Assembly (NCBI RefSeq): GCF_038235435.1
Contig: NZ_CP151275.1
Location: forward strand, 3,658,001 to 3,722,000
Reading direction: 5' to 3'
Origin: Niveibacterium sp. SC-1
Lineage (GTDB): Bacteria; Pseudomonadota; Gammaproteobacteria; Burkholderiales; Rhodocyclaceae
Length of the DNA stretch: 64,000 nucleotides
A program made the translations under genes and the position numbers. The notes beneath the pieces are model-generated. The model worked only from the letters and a program-made list of their open reading frames with translations. It was not told where the DNA came from and made no database searches. Of the stretch, positions 46,979-55,788 are shown one piece after another (position 1 is the first letter of the stretch; every line of letters starts with the position of its first letter).

Positions 46979-47413
46979 ATGAACATCATCCGCAAGGCAG
47001 AAGGCCACGAAGTCGTCGTCCTGCGCGACCGCGTCAACATCAAGGTTGCCTCCGAGCAGTCGCCCTTCGGCATGTCCATCGTCGTCGTGGACGTACCGCC
47101 CAACAGCGGCACGCCCTGCGTCGCGCACGCCAAGGAAGAGGAGGTGTACTTCATCCTCTCTGGCGAGTTGTTCATGCACACGCCGACCGAGCGCCACACG
47201 CTACGGGCTGGCGACATGGTCCACCTGCCGCCCGGCACGCCGCACGGCTACCGGAATCCAGGCGACCACGACGCCCAGTTCCTGGCCTGGACCGTCGGCG
47301 GTCCGATGGACAAGTTCTTCACCAACATGGCCGAGCGTGTCCGCGCGCTGCCGGATGACCTTCCCCAGATGGTTGCCGTGCTCGAGGAGTTCGGCGTCAC
47401 GCGGGTCGCCTGA
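46979..47413 (+). CDS. Cupin domain-containing protein
   Basis: A 144-residue single cupin. Motif 1 reads HAKEEEVYFILSGELFMH and motif 2 PPGTPHGYRNPG; the His and Glu ligands needed for a metal are mostly present, although the usual HxH is HxK. An AAGGAA site precedes the ATG. Substrate is unknown. It is the divergent neighbour and probable target of the MalT-like regulator. Confidence 0.83.
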   Translation: MNIIRKAEGHEVVVLRDRVNIKVASEQSPFGMSIVVVDVPPNSGTPCVAHAKEEEVYFILSGELFMHTPTERHTLRAGDMVHLPPGTPHGYRNPGDHDAQFLAWTVGGPMDKFFTNMAERVRALPDDLPQMVAVLEEFGVTRVA

Positions 47414-47890
47414 GTCCTTCCTCACCTCGCGTCAGCGGATCATGAAACACGCCGCCCCGCGGCGGCGGCTCTACTCAGCCGCCGCGGTGGTTATGGCCAA
47501 ACTCGGGCATTCAGGCGATAGGTGACCGCGACCGCCAGATCGCGGCCCGGCCGTGTGCGGCCTGCTTCCGTGCTTTGTCTAGTCGGCGCGCGCAGCTTCT
47601 CCAGTGCCCGCGGAGCCTCGGCGGACGTGCCCACAGCGGAAACGGACGGTGGCCATGGCGTGCAGGTGTCGGAACTGATCGATCCGGCACTTGCCACCCT
47701 CCCCCGGCATTGCTGATTCGTCGCGGCGATGGCCGGCGCTCGCCGACGACCCGCCGCCACGTCGGCGCCGAATCTCGGGGCCTTGCCGAGTCTTGCAGAG
47801 GGCATTCGCGTGTCCTATCGTCAGGTTAGACCGCAGAAGCCGGTAGCGTCGGTGCCTTCCGGTGTGGTGCAGACGTCCCTTGCGAACTGA
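47414..47890. other. Intergenic region without recognisable gene
   Basis: About 480 bp between the cupin and PEP-CTERM genes. A GC hairpin (GCCGCC / GGCGGC near 47461) is visible early in it and may end the cupin transcript, but no U-run follows. No coding sequence is supported. Confidence 0.4.
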
Positions 47891-47914
47891 CTACCTTTCG
47901 CAAGGGAAAGGTAG
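47891..47914 (+). promoter_or_regulatory. Hairpin directly before the PEP-CTERM gene ribosome-binding site
   Basis: Perfect nine-base stem CTACCTTTC / GAAAGGTAG with a 6 nt loop. It ends one base before the Shine-Dalgarno sequence GGAGG (47916-47920) of the PEP-CTERM gene, so folding could hinder ribosome access. Confidence 0.55.
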
Positions 47915-47927
47915 TGGAGGTGCTGTA

Positions 47928-48551
47928 ATGAGCTCTCGCTGGCTGTTGCGCTTGATCGTGCTATCCGCGCTCCTCGTGCTTCCCCTTCGAGCAACAGCCG
48001 CGCCGGTCGTCATCGACTTCGAGTCGTTCTCCGATCTGGATGCCATCGGCTCGATCTCGGGCGCGACGTTCTCGAACGCGACGGCACTGCGATCGGGGGC
48101 AGCCGGCGGCTCGCTCAACCAGTTCGAGCTTCCTCCCTACTCGGGATTGACCGTCGCCATCGATGCCGCCGACTTTGCTGGCGGCATCGGCGGGCCGATG
48201 CGCATCGCGTTCACGACGCCTGTCATCAGCTTCAACGGCCGCTTCACGTACTTGACCCAGCTCACGCTGACGGCGTTCGACGACACGCAGAACGTGCTCG
48301 CCACCACTCAGTCTCTTGCGGGCAGCAATTCAGGTGTGACCGGCACAGGCCTGGTCAACGAGCTGCTCGGGTTCACCATGCAGGGCATCCGCTCGGTCGA
48401 AATCGCCGGCGGCCCCTTAGGCTTCTCGTTCGCGGTCGACAACATTGCGTTCGAGCCGCAGGCGAGCGTGCCGGAACCGACAACGTTGCTGCTCGTAGGC
48501 ACTGCCGTCGCAGTGGCGCTGCGTCAGCGCTCGACACGGCGGCGGGTGTGA
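47928..48551 (+). CDS. PEP-CTERM sorting domain-containing secreted protein
   Basis: A 207-residue exported protein of unknown function. A signal peptide (MSSRWLLRLIVLSALLVLP, cleavage near ATAAP) precedes a beta-rich body (IDFESFSDLDAIGSISGATFSN) like other PEP-CTERM secreted proteins. The C-terminus VPEPTTLLLVGTAVAVAL then RQRSTRRR is the exosortase sorting signal. Start ATG 47928 with GGAGG upstream; preceded by a hairpin. Together with the GDSL hydrolase it is one of two exosortase substrates here; the sorting machinery is elsewhere. Confidence 0.85.
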   Translation: MSSRWLLRLIVLSALLVLPLRATAAPVVIDFESFSDLDAIGSISGATFSNATALRSGAAGGSLNQFELPPYSGLTVAIDAADFAGGIGGPMRIAFTTPVISFNGRFTYLTQLTLTAFDDTQNVLATTQSLAGSNSGVTGTGLVNELLGFTMQGIRSVEIAGGPLGFSFAVDNIAFEPQASVPEPTTLLLVGTAVAVALRQRSTRRRV

Positions 48552-48748
48552 TCGCGGTCGGGCTGCGGCTTGACGCCAAGGCCTGCCGCCAACGGAGGAT
48601 GTGCTCCGGCCATGCGCAAGGTCTGGCTAGAAGAAGACCCGATGTGAGCAGGAACCGACTAGCCGGCGTCCGCCTTGCGGCATCAATTCTGACGACTTGA
48701 CCCTGCGCATACAGATCGACCGGCCGACGGTCGCCGATGAGCCCCTTC

Positions 48749-49909
48749 TCAGTTCCCGTAAGCCGCGGCGAAAACTTCGCGTCCGGCAAGCCAGGTGCTT
48801 ACCACGACGGGCTGCGTCGCGCCTTCCGGCCCGATCTGGCGCACGGCCAGGAGGTCGGCGCGCAGGCCTTCGGCAATCTGACCACGATCGTCCAGCCCCG
48901 CGGCCCGCGCGGGATTCAGGCTCACCAGGCGCACTGCCTCGTGCAGGGGCAGTCCGTCGCGCTCGGCCAGTAGCGTGACCGCGGCAAGCATGGTCGCCGG
49001 CGCGTAGTCGGCGCAGAGGCAATCGGCCACGCCGGCGCGGATCGCGTCGAGCGCGCGCATGTTGCCGGACTGGCTGCCGCCCCGCATCACATTGGGCGCG
49101 CCGAAGATGGTCGCCAGGCCCTGCTCGTGCGCGACCCGCGCGGTCTCCAGGTTGATCGGGAACTCGCTCATACGCGCGCCCAACGCCTTCATGGTCGCGA
49201 CCCGCAGGGGATCGTCATCGTCATGGCTCGCGGTTGGTACGCCGCGGGCACGTGCGCGCTCCATCACGGCGAGCACGCGTGCATCGGCCGTCTCGCGGGA
49301 ACGGATTTTGTCCTCCGCGACCTTCTCCGCGGCTTCGCGGCTGCTGCCGTGGTTGCCCATCACGTAGGCCACATAGGACTCCAGATGGCGGAACTGACCC
49401 TGGCCGGGCGTGTGGTCCATCACCGAGAGCAGGTCCACGCAACCCTCGTCGAGCAAGGCGAGGATGTAGGGCATCGCGGTCTCGTCGGTGATTTCGTAAC
49501 GGATATGGATGCGGTTGTCGACCAGTGCGTCGGCCTGCATGCGCTTGAGCGTACGGACCAGTTCCGAGGCCACGTCGTTGTTGCGCACGCCCCATTCCGC
49601 ATGCGCAAAGGAGAGCGCGTGGTAGGGCGTGGTGATGCCGGCGGCGGCGTTGCGACGGTCGATGTTCATGCACGCGAAGGCATGCGGGAAGAGCACCTTG
49701 GCGCGCGGCTCGACTTCCTTTTCGATCGCGTCGCAGTGCAGGTCCACCATGCCGGGCAGCAGGCTATGGCCGCGCAGGTCTCGCTCCTGCGCGCCGCTTG
49801 CGCCATCGGGCGAGATCGCGCGGATGCGCCCGTCCTCGATCAGCACGGCGGCATCTTCGAGCACTGCGTCGGCCAGCACGACGCGCGCATGGGTCAGGTA
49901 GGTCTTCAT
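48749..49909 (-). CDS. phnM: Alpha-D-ribose 1-methylphosphonate 5-triphosphate diphosphatase PhnM
   Basis: Removes pyrophosphate from ribose 1-alkylphosphonate 5-triphosphate to make the C-P lyase substrate. The 386-residue amidohydrolase has the metal-binding HxD in GMVDLHCDAIEKEVEPR (about residue 57), the conserved SVMDHTPGQGQFR block, TASHDDDD and the C-terminal SLNPARAAGLDDRGQIAEGLRADL. It ends the phnGHIJKLM operon, 55 bp after phnL. A second PhnM-like protein is coded at 55789-56988. No clear terminator follows in the 197 bp to the PEP-CTERM gene. Confidence 0.95.
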   Translation of the reverse strand: MKTYLTHARVVLADAVLEDAAVLIEDGRIRAISPDGASGAQERDLRGHSLLPGMVDLHCDAIEKEVEPRAKVLFPHAFACMNIDRRNAAAGITTPYHALSFAHAEWGVRNNDVASELVRTLKRMQADALVDNRIHIRYEITDETAMPYILALLDEGCVDLLSVMDHTPGQGQFRHLESYVAYVMGNHGSSREAAEKVAEDKIRSRETADARVLAVMERARARGVPTASHDDDDPLRVATMKALGARMSEFPINLETARVAHEQGLATIFGAPNVMRGGSQSGNMRALDAIRAGVADCLCADYAPATMLAAVTLLAERDGLPLHEAVRLVSLNPARAAGLDDRGQIAEGLRADLLAVRQIGPEGATQPVVVSTWLAGREVFAAAYGN

Positions 49910-49964
49910 GGTCCGGGTTTCCGTGTCGGCAATCTGATTGCGGATGTCTTCTGCATGCGGCGGT

Positions 49965-50669
49965 TCAGGCGGCCATCGGCAGTACCGGCAGCCGGCGCGT
50001 GGCCACGGCTTCGCGTACTTCGGCGTCATGGAAGATTCCCACGATCGCCGCGCCGCGCAGGCGGGCCTCGTTGATGAGCTCGACGATCACCGCACGGTTG
50101 CGCGCATCCACCGAGGCGGTGGGTTCGTCCAGCAACAGGATCGGCTTGGGCGCGATGAAGCCCCGCGCGATGTTCACCCGCTGCTGCTCGCCGCCTGAAA
50201 AAGTGGCGGGCGGCAGATGCCAGAGCCGTTCGGGCAAGTTGAGGCGGGCGAGCAAGGCCGCGGCGCTCGCGCGCGCGCTGCCGGCCTCCTCGCCGAGTTC
50301 GCGCAGCGGCCCGGCCACGATGTCCAGCGCGCTCACCCGGGGGATCACCCGCAGGAACTGGCTCACGTAGGAAAGCGTGGTGCGGCGCAGCTCGATCAGC
50401 GTCTGCGGCGACGCCTGCACCAGGTCGTGAAGCTCGCCCGAACCTGCTTCGCACACCTGGATGCTGCCGGCGGCCGCGAGGTAGTTGCCGAAAAGACAGC
50501 GCAGCAAAGTGCTCTTGCCTGCGCCCGAGGGGCCGTCCAGCACCAGGCATTCCCCGTCGTCCAGCGCGAAGGAGACGGTGTCCAGCACCGGGATGCGCAC
50601 GCCGCCCTGGGTGTGCAGGATGAAGTGCTTGGAGAGGCCGTCGACCGCGATCCGTTGTGGCAGGGACAT
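49965..50669 (-). CDS. phnL: C-P lyase ABC-type protein PhnL
   Basis: ABC ATPase of the phosphonate operon, 234 residues, required for phosphonate use but not a transporter subunit; it binds the C-P lyase core. Walker [14 protein letters not shown], the signature [15 protein letters not shown] and Walker [17 protein letters not shown] are all present, with [12 protein letters not shown] at the switch region. I start it at 50667-50669 ([10 protein letters not shown]), which has GGAG six bases upstream; ATG at 50681 is possible. It is 116 bp after phnK. Confidence 0.94.
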   Translation of the reverse strand: MSLPQRIAVDGLSKHFILHTQGGVRIPVLDTVSFALDDGECLVLDGPSGAGKSTLLRCLFGNYLAAAGSIQVCEAGSGELHDLVQASPQTLIELRRTTLSYVSQFLRVIPRVSALDIVAGPLRELGEEAGSARASAAALLARLNLPERLWHLPPATFSGGEQQRVNIARGFIAPKPILLLDEPTASVDARNRAVIVELINEARLRGAAIVGIFHDAEVREAVATRRLPVLPMAA

Positions 50670-50785
50670 GGGAAGCTCCATTCTTACGGCTTTGCATTCG
50701 AAGTGAGAACGAGGCGGGAGCCGCAGACAGTGCTGTAGCACGGCGAGGCGACCAACGAAGTTATCGCTTTGAAGGCGAAGCCGTA

Positions 50786-51565
50786 TCAGGCTGCGAGTGC
50801 GGAGGACACCAGCAATTGGGTGTAGGGATGCTGCGGATCGTCCAGCAACTGGTCGGTGAGGCCGGTCTCGACGATGTGGCCGCGCTTCATCACGATCAGC
50901 CGATGCGCGAGCAGGCGCGCGACCGCCAGATCGTGCGTCACCAGGATCACCGCGAGGCGCAGCTCCTGCACGAGGCCGCGCAAGAGGTCGAGGAAGCGCG
51001 CCTGTACCGAGGCATCGAGGCCCGCAGTCGGCTCGTCCATGAACACCAGGCGCGGATGCGTCACCAGGTTGCGGGCGATCTGCAGGCGCTGCTGCATGCC
51101 GCCGGAGAAGGCGCTCGGTGCGTCGTCCAGGCGCGTGGCGTCGATCTCGACGCGGCCCAGCCAGTCCTGCGCGGTGTCGCGGATCGCGCCGTAGTGGCGG
51201 GACCCGACCGCCATCAGGCGCTCGCCGATATTGGCGCCGGCCGAGACGTTCATGCGCAGGCCGTCGCGCGGGTTCTGCCGCACGAAGCCCCAGTCGGTGC
51301 GCCAGAGTTCGCGCAAGGCCGCGTCGGGCAGGCTGCCCAGATCCGTCGGCCCCTTTCCCTTCATGTCGTAGACGACGCTGCCCGCGTCTGGACGCAGCTC
51401 GAAGGCGAGCGTGTTGAGCAGGGTGGACTTGCCCGAGCCCGACTCGCCGGCGATGCACAGCACCTCGCCGGGATAGAGGTCGAAACTCACTTCCTCGCAG
51501 CCCACGCGGCGGCCGTAGTGCTTGGCCAGGCCGCGGACCTGCAGCAGCGGAGACGGCATCTTCAT
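50786..51565 (-). CDS. phnK: C-P lyase ABC-type protein PhnK
   Basis: The second ABC protein of C-P lyase (259 residues), which docks on the PhnGHIJ core and resembles peptide-transporter ATPases. Walker [14 protein letters not shown], signature [14 protein letters not shown], Walker [13 protein letters not shown] and the switch [12 protein letters not shown] are intact. The start overlaps the phnJ stop by ATGA. The C-terminal [13 protein letters not shown] is typical of the family. Confidence 0.95.
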   Translation of the reverse strand: MKMPSPLLQVRGLAKHYGRRVGCEEVSFDLYPGEVLCIAGESGSGKSTLLNTLAFELRPDAGSVVYDMKGKGPTDLGSLPDAALRELWRTDWGFVRQNPRDGLRMNVSAGANIGERLMAVGSRHYGAIRDTAQDWLGRVEIDATRLDDAPSAFSGGMQQRLQIARNLVTHPRLVFMDEPTAGLDASVQARFLDLLRGLVQELRLAVILVTHDLAVARLLAHRLIVMKRGHIVETGLTDQLLDDPQHPYTQLLVSSALAA

Positions 51566-52467
51566 GCGGCTTCCTTTCCGCGATGCCCCTGCTCGCGCCG
51601 GGTGCCGCAGTATTCGGTATCGGAGCAGACGAACATGCGACCGCCCTGGTCGTCGAGGATGATCTCGTCGAGGTAGGCGTCGGTCGCACCGCAAAGCGCG
51701 CAGGGATCCTCCCAGCGTTCGACGGTGAAGGGGTGGTCCTCGAAGTCGAGCGAGCGCACGTCGGCGTAAGGCGGCACGGCGTAGACCCGCTTCTCGCGCC
51801 CGGCGCCGAAGAGCTGCAAGGCAGGATTGCGGTGCATTTTCGGATTGTCGAACTTCGGGATCGGCGAGGGCCGCATCAGGTAGTGGCCGTTGACGATCAC
51901 CGGATAGTCGTAGGTGGTCGCGATGCGGCCGTGGCGCACGATGTCCTCGTAGAGCTTCACATGCATCACGCCGTATTCGGAGAGCGCGTGCATGGTGCGG
52001 GTCTCGGTCTCGCGCGGCTCCAGCCAGCGCAGCGGCTCGGGAATCGGCACCTGGTACACGATCACCTGCCCGGCACGCAGCGGTGTTTCCGGGATGCGGT
52101 GGCGGGTCTGGATCAGCGTCGCTTCGCTCGTCTTCTCGGTGGTCGCGACGCCGGTGACCTTGCGGAAGAAGCTGCGGATGTTCACTGCGTTCGTGGTGTC
52201 GTCCGCCCCCTGGTCGATGACCTTGAGCACGTCGGCGGCGCCGATCACCGCCGCGGTGACCTGGATGCCGCCCGTGCCCCAGCCGTAGGGCAGCGGCATC
52301 TCGCGGCTGCCAAAGGGCACCTGGTAGCCGGGGATCGCCACGGCCTTGAGCAGGGCGCGGCGGATCATCCGCTTGGTGTGCTCGTCGAGATAGGCGAAGT
52401 TGTAGCCAGGCTGCATGGCCGCGGCGGTCGGCCCGGTGGTGGTGTCCGTGCGGGAGATCGTGCTCAT
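51562..52467 (-). CDS. phnJ: Radical SAM C-P lyase catalytic subunit PhnJ
   Basis: Cleaves the carbon-phosphorus bond using S-adenosylmethionine and a [4Fe-4S] cluster, releasing the alkane and ribose 1,2-cyclic phosphate 5-phosphate. The 301-residue protein shows the unusual cysteine set CALC, VC and EYC in [10 protein letters not shown] and [13 protein letters not shown] (about residues 256-290): three for the cluster, and one for the substrate thiyl radical. Start and stop overlap neighbours by four bases on each side, so phnIJK are tightly coupled. Confidence 0.97.
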   Translation of the reverse strand: MSTISRTDTTTGPTAAAMQPGYNFAYLDEHTKRMIRRALLKAVAIPGYQVPFGSREMPLPYGWGTGGIQVTAAVIGAADVLKVIDQGADDTTNAVNIRSFFRKVTGVATTEKTSEATLIQTRHRIPETPLRAGQVIVYQVPIPEPLRWLEPRETETRTMHALSEYGVMHVKLYEDIVRHGRIATTYDYPVIVNGHYLMRPSPIPKFDNPKMHRNPALQLFGAGREKRVYAVPPYADVRSLDFEDHPFTVERWEDPCALCGATDAYLDEIILDDQGGRMFVCSDTEYCGTRREQGHRGKEAA

Positions 52468-53600
52468 TCCTCACCCTCCTCTTCCGGCTGCTGGCTCATG
52501 ATCCGTGCCGCGTCCTCGCCGCCCGCTTCCCAGTCCGCGCGCAAGCGACGGAGCATTTCCAGGTTGGTCTGGAAGTCCACGTAGTGCGGCAGCTTCAGGT
52601 GCTGCACGAAGCCGGAGGCCTCCACGTTGTCGCTGTGCGAGAGCACGAATTCCTCGTCGTTGGCGGGCAGCTCGGTGGACTCGCCAAATTCCGCCGCGCG
52701 CAGCGAGCGGTCCACCAGGGCCATCGCCATCGCCTTGCGCTCCGCATGGCCGAAGGCCAGCCCGTAGCCGCGGGTGAATTGCGGCGGCGCCTCGGCGCTG
52801 CCGTGGAAATCGTTGATCAGCTGGCATTCAGTGAGCAGCACCTCGCCCACTTCGACCGCGAAGCCGAGCTCCTCCACGAAGACCTCGACCGGCACCGCGC
52901 CGTAGCGGATCTCTGCGGCGAAGGGATGGGTGGTCGAGTAACCGCGCTGGGTCGAATAGCCGAGCGCGAGCAGGAAGCCCTCGTCCGCCCGCGCCAGGTT
53001 CTGCAGGCGCGTCGCGCGATCTGCCGGGAAGAGCAAAGGCTCCCGTGTGAGATCGACCGGCGCCCGCTCGTCGACACACGCGGCGGCGGCCTCGATCAGT
53101 CCCTCGCCCGCAAGCAGGTCGGTCACTCGCGGCGCTTCCAGCGGCGCTGCGGGCGCTGGCATCGTGGTCCCAGCGCCCGCAGCCGGTACGCCCTCGGCCA
53201 GGAGGGAGAAATCCAGAAGGCGCTGGGTGTAGTCGTAGGTCGGCCCCAGCACCTGGCCGCCGGGCAGATCCTTGAAGGCGGAGGAAATCCGCCGCTCGAT
53301 CCGCATCCGCCCGGTGTCCAGCGGCAGGCTCTCGGCCAGCCGCGGCAGCGTGGTGCGATAGGCGCGCAGCAGGAAGATCGCCTCCACCAGATCGCCGGCC
53401 GCCTGCTTGATCGCGAGTGCCGCGAGGTCCTCGTCGTAGAGCGAGCCTTCGGTCATGACCCGCGCCACGGCAAGCCGCAGCTGCTGGCGGATCTGCGCGA
53501 CCGAGAGTTCGGCCAGCGCGGGATCACCCCTGCGCGCATCGGCCACCAGCACATGGGACTGCGCGATCGCGCGTTCGCCCCCTTTGACGGCAACGTACAT
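52464..53600 (-). CDS. phnI: C-P lyase core subunit PhnI (purine ribonucleoside hydrolase-like)
   Basis: Core subunit that, with PhnG, PhnH and PhnL, displaces adenine from ATP by phosphonate to form ribose 1-phosphonate 5-triphosphate. The 378 residues begin MYVAVKGGERAIAQSH, a hallmark of PhnI, and continue with RRGDPAL, GGQVLGPTYDYTQRLLDF and the C-terminal FVQHLKLPHYVDFQTNLE. It starts one base after the phnH stop and overlaps phnJ. Confidence 0.96.
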   Translation of the reverse strand: MYVAVKGGERAIAQSHVLVADARRGDPALAELSVAQIRQQLRLAVARVMTEGSLYDEDLAALAIKQAAGDLVEAIFLLRAYRTTLPRLAESLPLDTGRMRIERRISSAFKDLPGGQVLGPTYDYTQRLLDFSLLAEGVPAAGAGTTMPAPAAPLEAPRVTDLLAGEGLIEAAAACVDERAPVDLTREPLLFPADRATRLQNLARADEGFLLALGYSTQRGYSTTHPFAAEIRYGAVPVEVFVEELGFAVEVGEVLLTECQLINDFHGSAEAPPQFTRGYGLAFGHAERKAMAMALVDRSLRAAEFGESTELPANDEEFVLSHSDNVEASGFVQHLKLPHYVDFQTNLEMLRRLRADWEAGGEDAARIMSQQPEEEGEE

Positions 53601-53601
53601 C

Positions 53602-54237
53602 TCAGGCCTCCACGACGACGGTGCGCGGCAGGCCCATCAGGCGATCGCCGCAGGTGAGCAGGAGATCCACGCCGAGCGGGAAGCGCGCCCGGTTGGCCTG
53701 CATGAAGCGGGTGGTCGCGCCGGTCCAGCCGCCCACGCTGATCGAACGGCTGTGCTCGATGCCGGGGCCGCTGAGCCGGATCGGGCCGCCTTCGGCGAGC
53801 TCCGGCACTTCGACCAGCAGCGTGGCGGAGCGGTCCGGATAGCTCGCGCTACCCAGCTGCAACGCTTCGGCGGCGGGCAGCTGCGCGAGGCCATCGAGCA
53901 CCAGAAAGTGCGCCTCATCCGTCGTTTCGACCAGGGTGCAGCCGCTGTGGAAACGCAGCCAGGCTGCGGCTTCGCCCTCACGCAGCGTGGCCGCCAGATG
54001 CACCGGGGTGTCGTAGTCGGACAAGGCGAGTAGCACCGCCGCGCGCGCCACGCCCAAGCCGAAGGGCGCCGACAGTTTCACCGGCAGTTCCGCGATGCGG
54101 CCCGGCTCGGCCAGCGCATGCAGCACGCTGCGAAAGCTCGCCTGCGCGTCATGCACCGGATCGGCAAAACCCGGAAGCAGCCGCGACAGATCCATCGGCC
54201 CGCGTTCGGTGATCGTGTGTTCGTTGCTCACGTTCAT
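53602..54237 (-). CDS. phnH: C-P lyase core subunit PhnH
   Basis: Dimeric core subunit of the phosphonate C-P lyase, 211 residues. The segment PGFADPVHDAQASFRSVLHA and the block EPGRIAELP match PhnH; the C-terminal end GVDLLLTCGDRLMGLPRT is also conserved. The ATG 54235-54237 overlaps the phnG stop (ATGA). No active site of its own is assigned in the family. Confidence 0.95.
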   Translation of the reverse strand: MNVSNEHTITERGPMDLSRLLPGFADPVHDAQASFRSVLHALAEPGRIAELPVKLSAPFGLGVARAAVLLALSDYDTPVHLAATLREGEAAAWLRFHSGCTLVETTDEAHFLVLDGLAQLPAAEALQLGSASYPDRSATLLVEVPELAEGGPIRLSGPGIEHSRSISVGGWTGATTRFMQANRARFPLGVDLLLTCGDRLMGLPRTVVVEA

Positions 54238-54761
54238 GCGTCCCCCCGCACCAGGGTGAAGAAGTCCACCTTGCTCGCCGCAACCTCCGCGGCACGATTG
54301 GCTTGCTGCTCGGCTTCGTACTCGGCCAGCGGCCGCAGGACCAGGTCCTTCACGCGTCCGGCCGATTCCGGGCCTTGCAGGAGCGCGTCGCAGAGCGCGA
54401 CCAGCTCCGCATGGCGCTTGCTGCAACCTCGCACGAGGCCCACGCCGACTGCGCCGTCTTCGGTGCGAAGGGTGCAGCGGGTCAGGCTGGTCTCTCCCAG
54501 ATTGAAGGGCGCGCCATCGCCAGCGATGCGTCCGCGCAACATCACGGTGCCGGTTTCGGGGCGACGCAACCAGACGAAAGGCGGCGCCTCGCCGAAAACC
54601 TGCATGCAGGCCTCGACCCGTTCGGCGCTGGCGCGCGCCAGCACCCCCAGAGCATGGCGGCGCGCCTCGGCGGCCTGGTTGTGTACCGCCCCGGACGCCA
54701 GTCCGGAGGCTGATTCGGGCGCCGTTTCGGACGGTGCTGCGCTGATGTCGGAACGACTCAT
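54234..54761 (-). CDS. phnG: C-P lyase core subunit PhnG
   Basis: First gene of the phnGHIJKLM operon. The 175-residue protein carries the PhnG block RRPETGTVMLRGRIAGDG and the region NLGETSLTRCTLR. The ATG 54759-54761 (MSRSDISAAP) has AGGGGA six bases upstream; an ATG two codons earlier is also possible. The promoter, with PhnF-type sites, lies 29 bp upstream. Confidence 0.94.
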   Translation of the reverse strand: MSRSDISAAPSETAPESASGLASGAVHNQAAEARRHALGVLARASAERVEACMQVFGEAPPFVWLRRPETGTVMLRGRIAGDGAPFNLGETSLTRCTLRTEDGAVGVGLVRGCSKRHAELVALCDALLQGPESAGRVKDLVLRPLAEYEAEQQANRAAEVAASKVDFFTLVRGDA

Positions 54762-54789
54762 GGACATTCCCCTGGTAGCGATCAATTCA

Positions 54790-54824
54790 TTTATACGTCT
54801 ATACGACTTTGGAGTCTAGACGAC
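54790..54824 (-). promoter_or_regulatory. phnG promoter overlapped by two PhnF operator-like sites
   Basis: On the minus strand -35 TAGACT (54818-54813) and -10 TATAAA (54795-54790) are 17 bp apart. Operator-like sites with core GTCTAnACGAC lie at 54797-54807 and 54814-54824 (plus strand reading); the first is in the spacer and the second covers the -35. Both match the HutC-family pattern GTnTAnAC. Repressor binding would block the promoter. Confidence 0.65.
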
Positions 54825-54953
54825 CGCACGAATCGTGAAGCCCTACGACAAGGCCGCGATTGTTGGGCAAAGACATGAAAGTTTCGTTAACCAGCGATAT
54901 CCTCGCGCAGGACAGGCGCCCGACAGACAGCGGCGGCGCGGGAGAAGAGATCG

Positions 54954-55682
54954 ATGACGGTGGAGCGGGGACAGGGCGTCGCGGTGTGGCGCCAGATCGA
55001 GGCGGCCTTGACGGAGGACATCCGCCAGCAGCATTTCGCGCCGGGCGAACGCCTGCCCAACGAGAGCGAACTGGCCGAACGCTTCGGCGTGAATCGCCAC
55101 ACGGTACGCCGCGCGCTCGGGGTGCTGGAGCGCGGCGGCCTCATCCGCGTCGAACAGGGACGCGGCACCTTCGTGCAGGACTACGCGATCGACTACACGA
55201 TCGCGCGCCGCACCCGTTTCTCGCAGAACCTGGAGAACGTCGGCCTCTCCTCCAGCATCGAGGTACAGCGTACCAGCGAGCTGCCGGCCAGCGCCGAGAT
55301 CGCAAAGGCCCTGGGTCTGCGCCGCGGCGCCAAGGTCGTGCAGGTGGTCACCCTGGGCCGCGCCGAGGGTCGGCCGATCAATACCGCGGAGAGCTTCTTT
55401 GCCGCAGCCCGTTTCGCGGGCATCGGCGAACGGATCCGCGCGCTCGGCTCGATCACCCAGGCGCTGCGCGAGTACGAGGTCGCCGACTACACCCGCGGCA
55501 CCACGCGTGTGACGGCCCGCTTGCCCGACGATGAGACCGCGCGCCTGCTCGCCCAACCGAAGTCGCGCCCGGTGCTGCATGTGGAATCGATCAACCTCGA
55601 CGCCGAGGGCGCGCCTTTGCAGTACTCGATCGCCAACTTCTCGGGCGACTGGGTGCAGTTCGTGTTCGATCCGAGCCAGTAG
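54954..55682 (+). CDS. phnF: Phosphonate regulator PhnF (GntR/HutC family)
   Basis: A 242-residue regulator: N-terminal winged helix (GERLPNESELAERFGVNRHTVRRALG) and a UTRA ligand domain (about 95-235). It is divergent from phnG by 192 bp and precedes the second phnM on the plus strand. The putative operators in the divergent region and upstream of phnM2 suggest it controls both operons, and possibly itself. HutC-family proteins usually act as repressors released by a ligand; the ligand here is not known. Confidence 0.93.
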   Translation: MTVERGQGVAVWRQIEAALTEDIRQQHFAPGERLPNESELAERFGVNRHTVRRALGVLERGGLIRVEQGRGTFVQDYAIDYTIARRTRFSQNLENVGLSSSIEVQRTSELPASAEIAKALGLRRGAKVVQVVTLGRAEGRPINTAESFFAAARFAGIGERIRALGSITQALREYEVADYTRGTTRVTARLPDDETARLLAQPKSRPVLHVESINLDAEGAPLQYSIANFSGDWVQFVFDPSQ

Positions 55683-55722
55683 GGTTCTCGCCGCGGAAGT
55701 GTCGACGTCCATGACTCAAGTC

Positions 55723-55733
55723 GTCTACACGAA
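55723..55733 (+). promoter_or_regulatory. Third PhnF operator-like site before the second phnM
   Basis: GTCTACACGAA shares GTCTAnACGA with the two sites at 54797 and 54814. A -10-like TGTAAT (55736-55741) follows at once, so a repressor here could overlap a promoter for the second phnM, whose ATG is 56 bp downstream. Confidence 0.55.
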
Positions 55734-55788
55734 TCTGTAATTGGCTGGCCCTACCCTGTGCGCATTCACGGCCGTCGGAGGACATGAC

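Noticed and set aside
47522-47829. Short plus-strand frames in the cupin to PEP-CTERM gap
   Set aside because: Low-complexity Arg/Ser/Pro-rich translations without ribosome-binding sites or family resemblance.
47821-47927. A possible sigma-54 promoter before the second PEP-CTERM gene
   Set aside because: TTGC and GG dinucleotides are present but none have the required 10 bp spacing with a good TGGCAC match.
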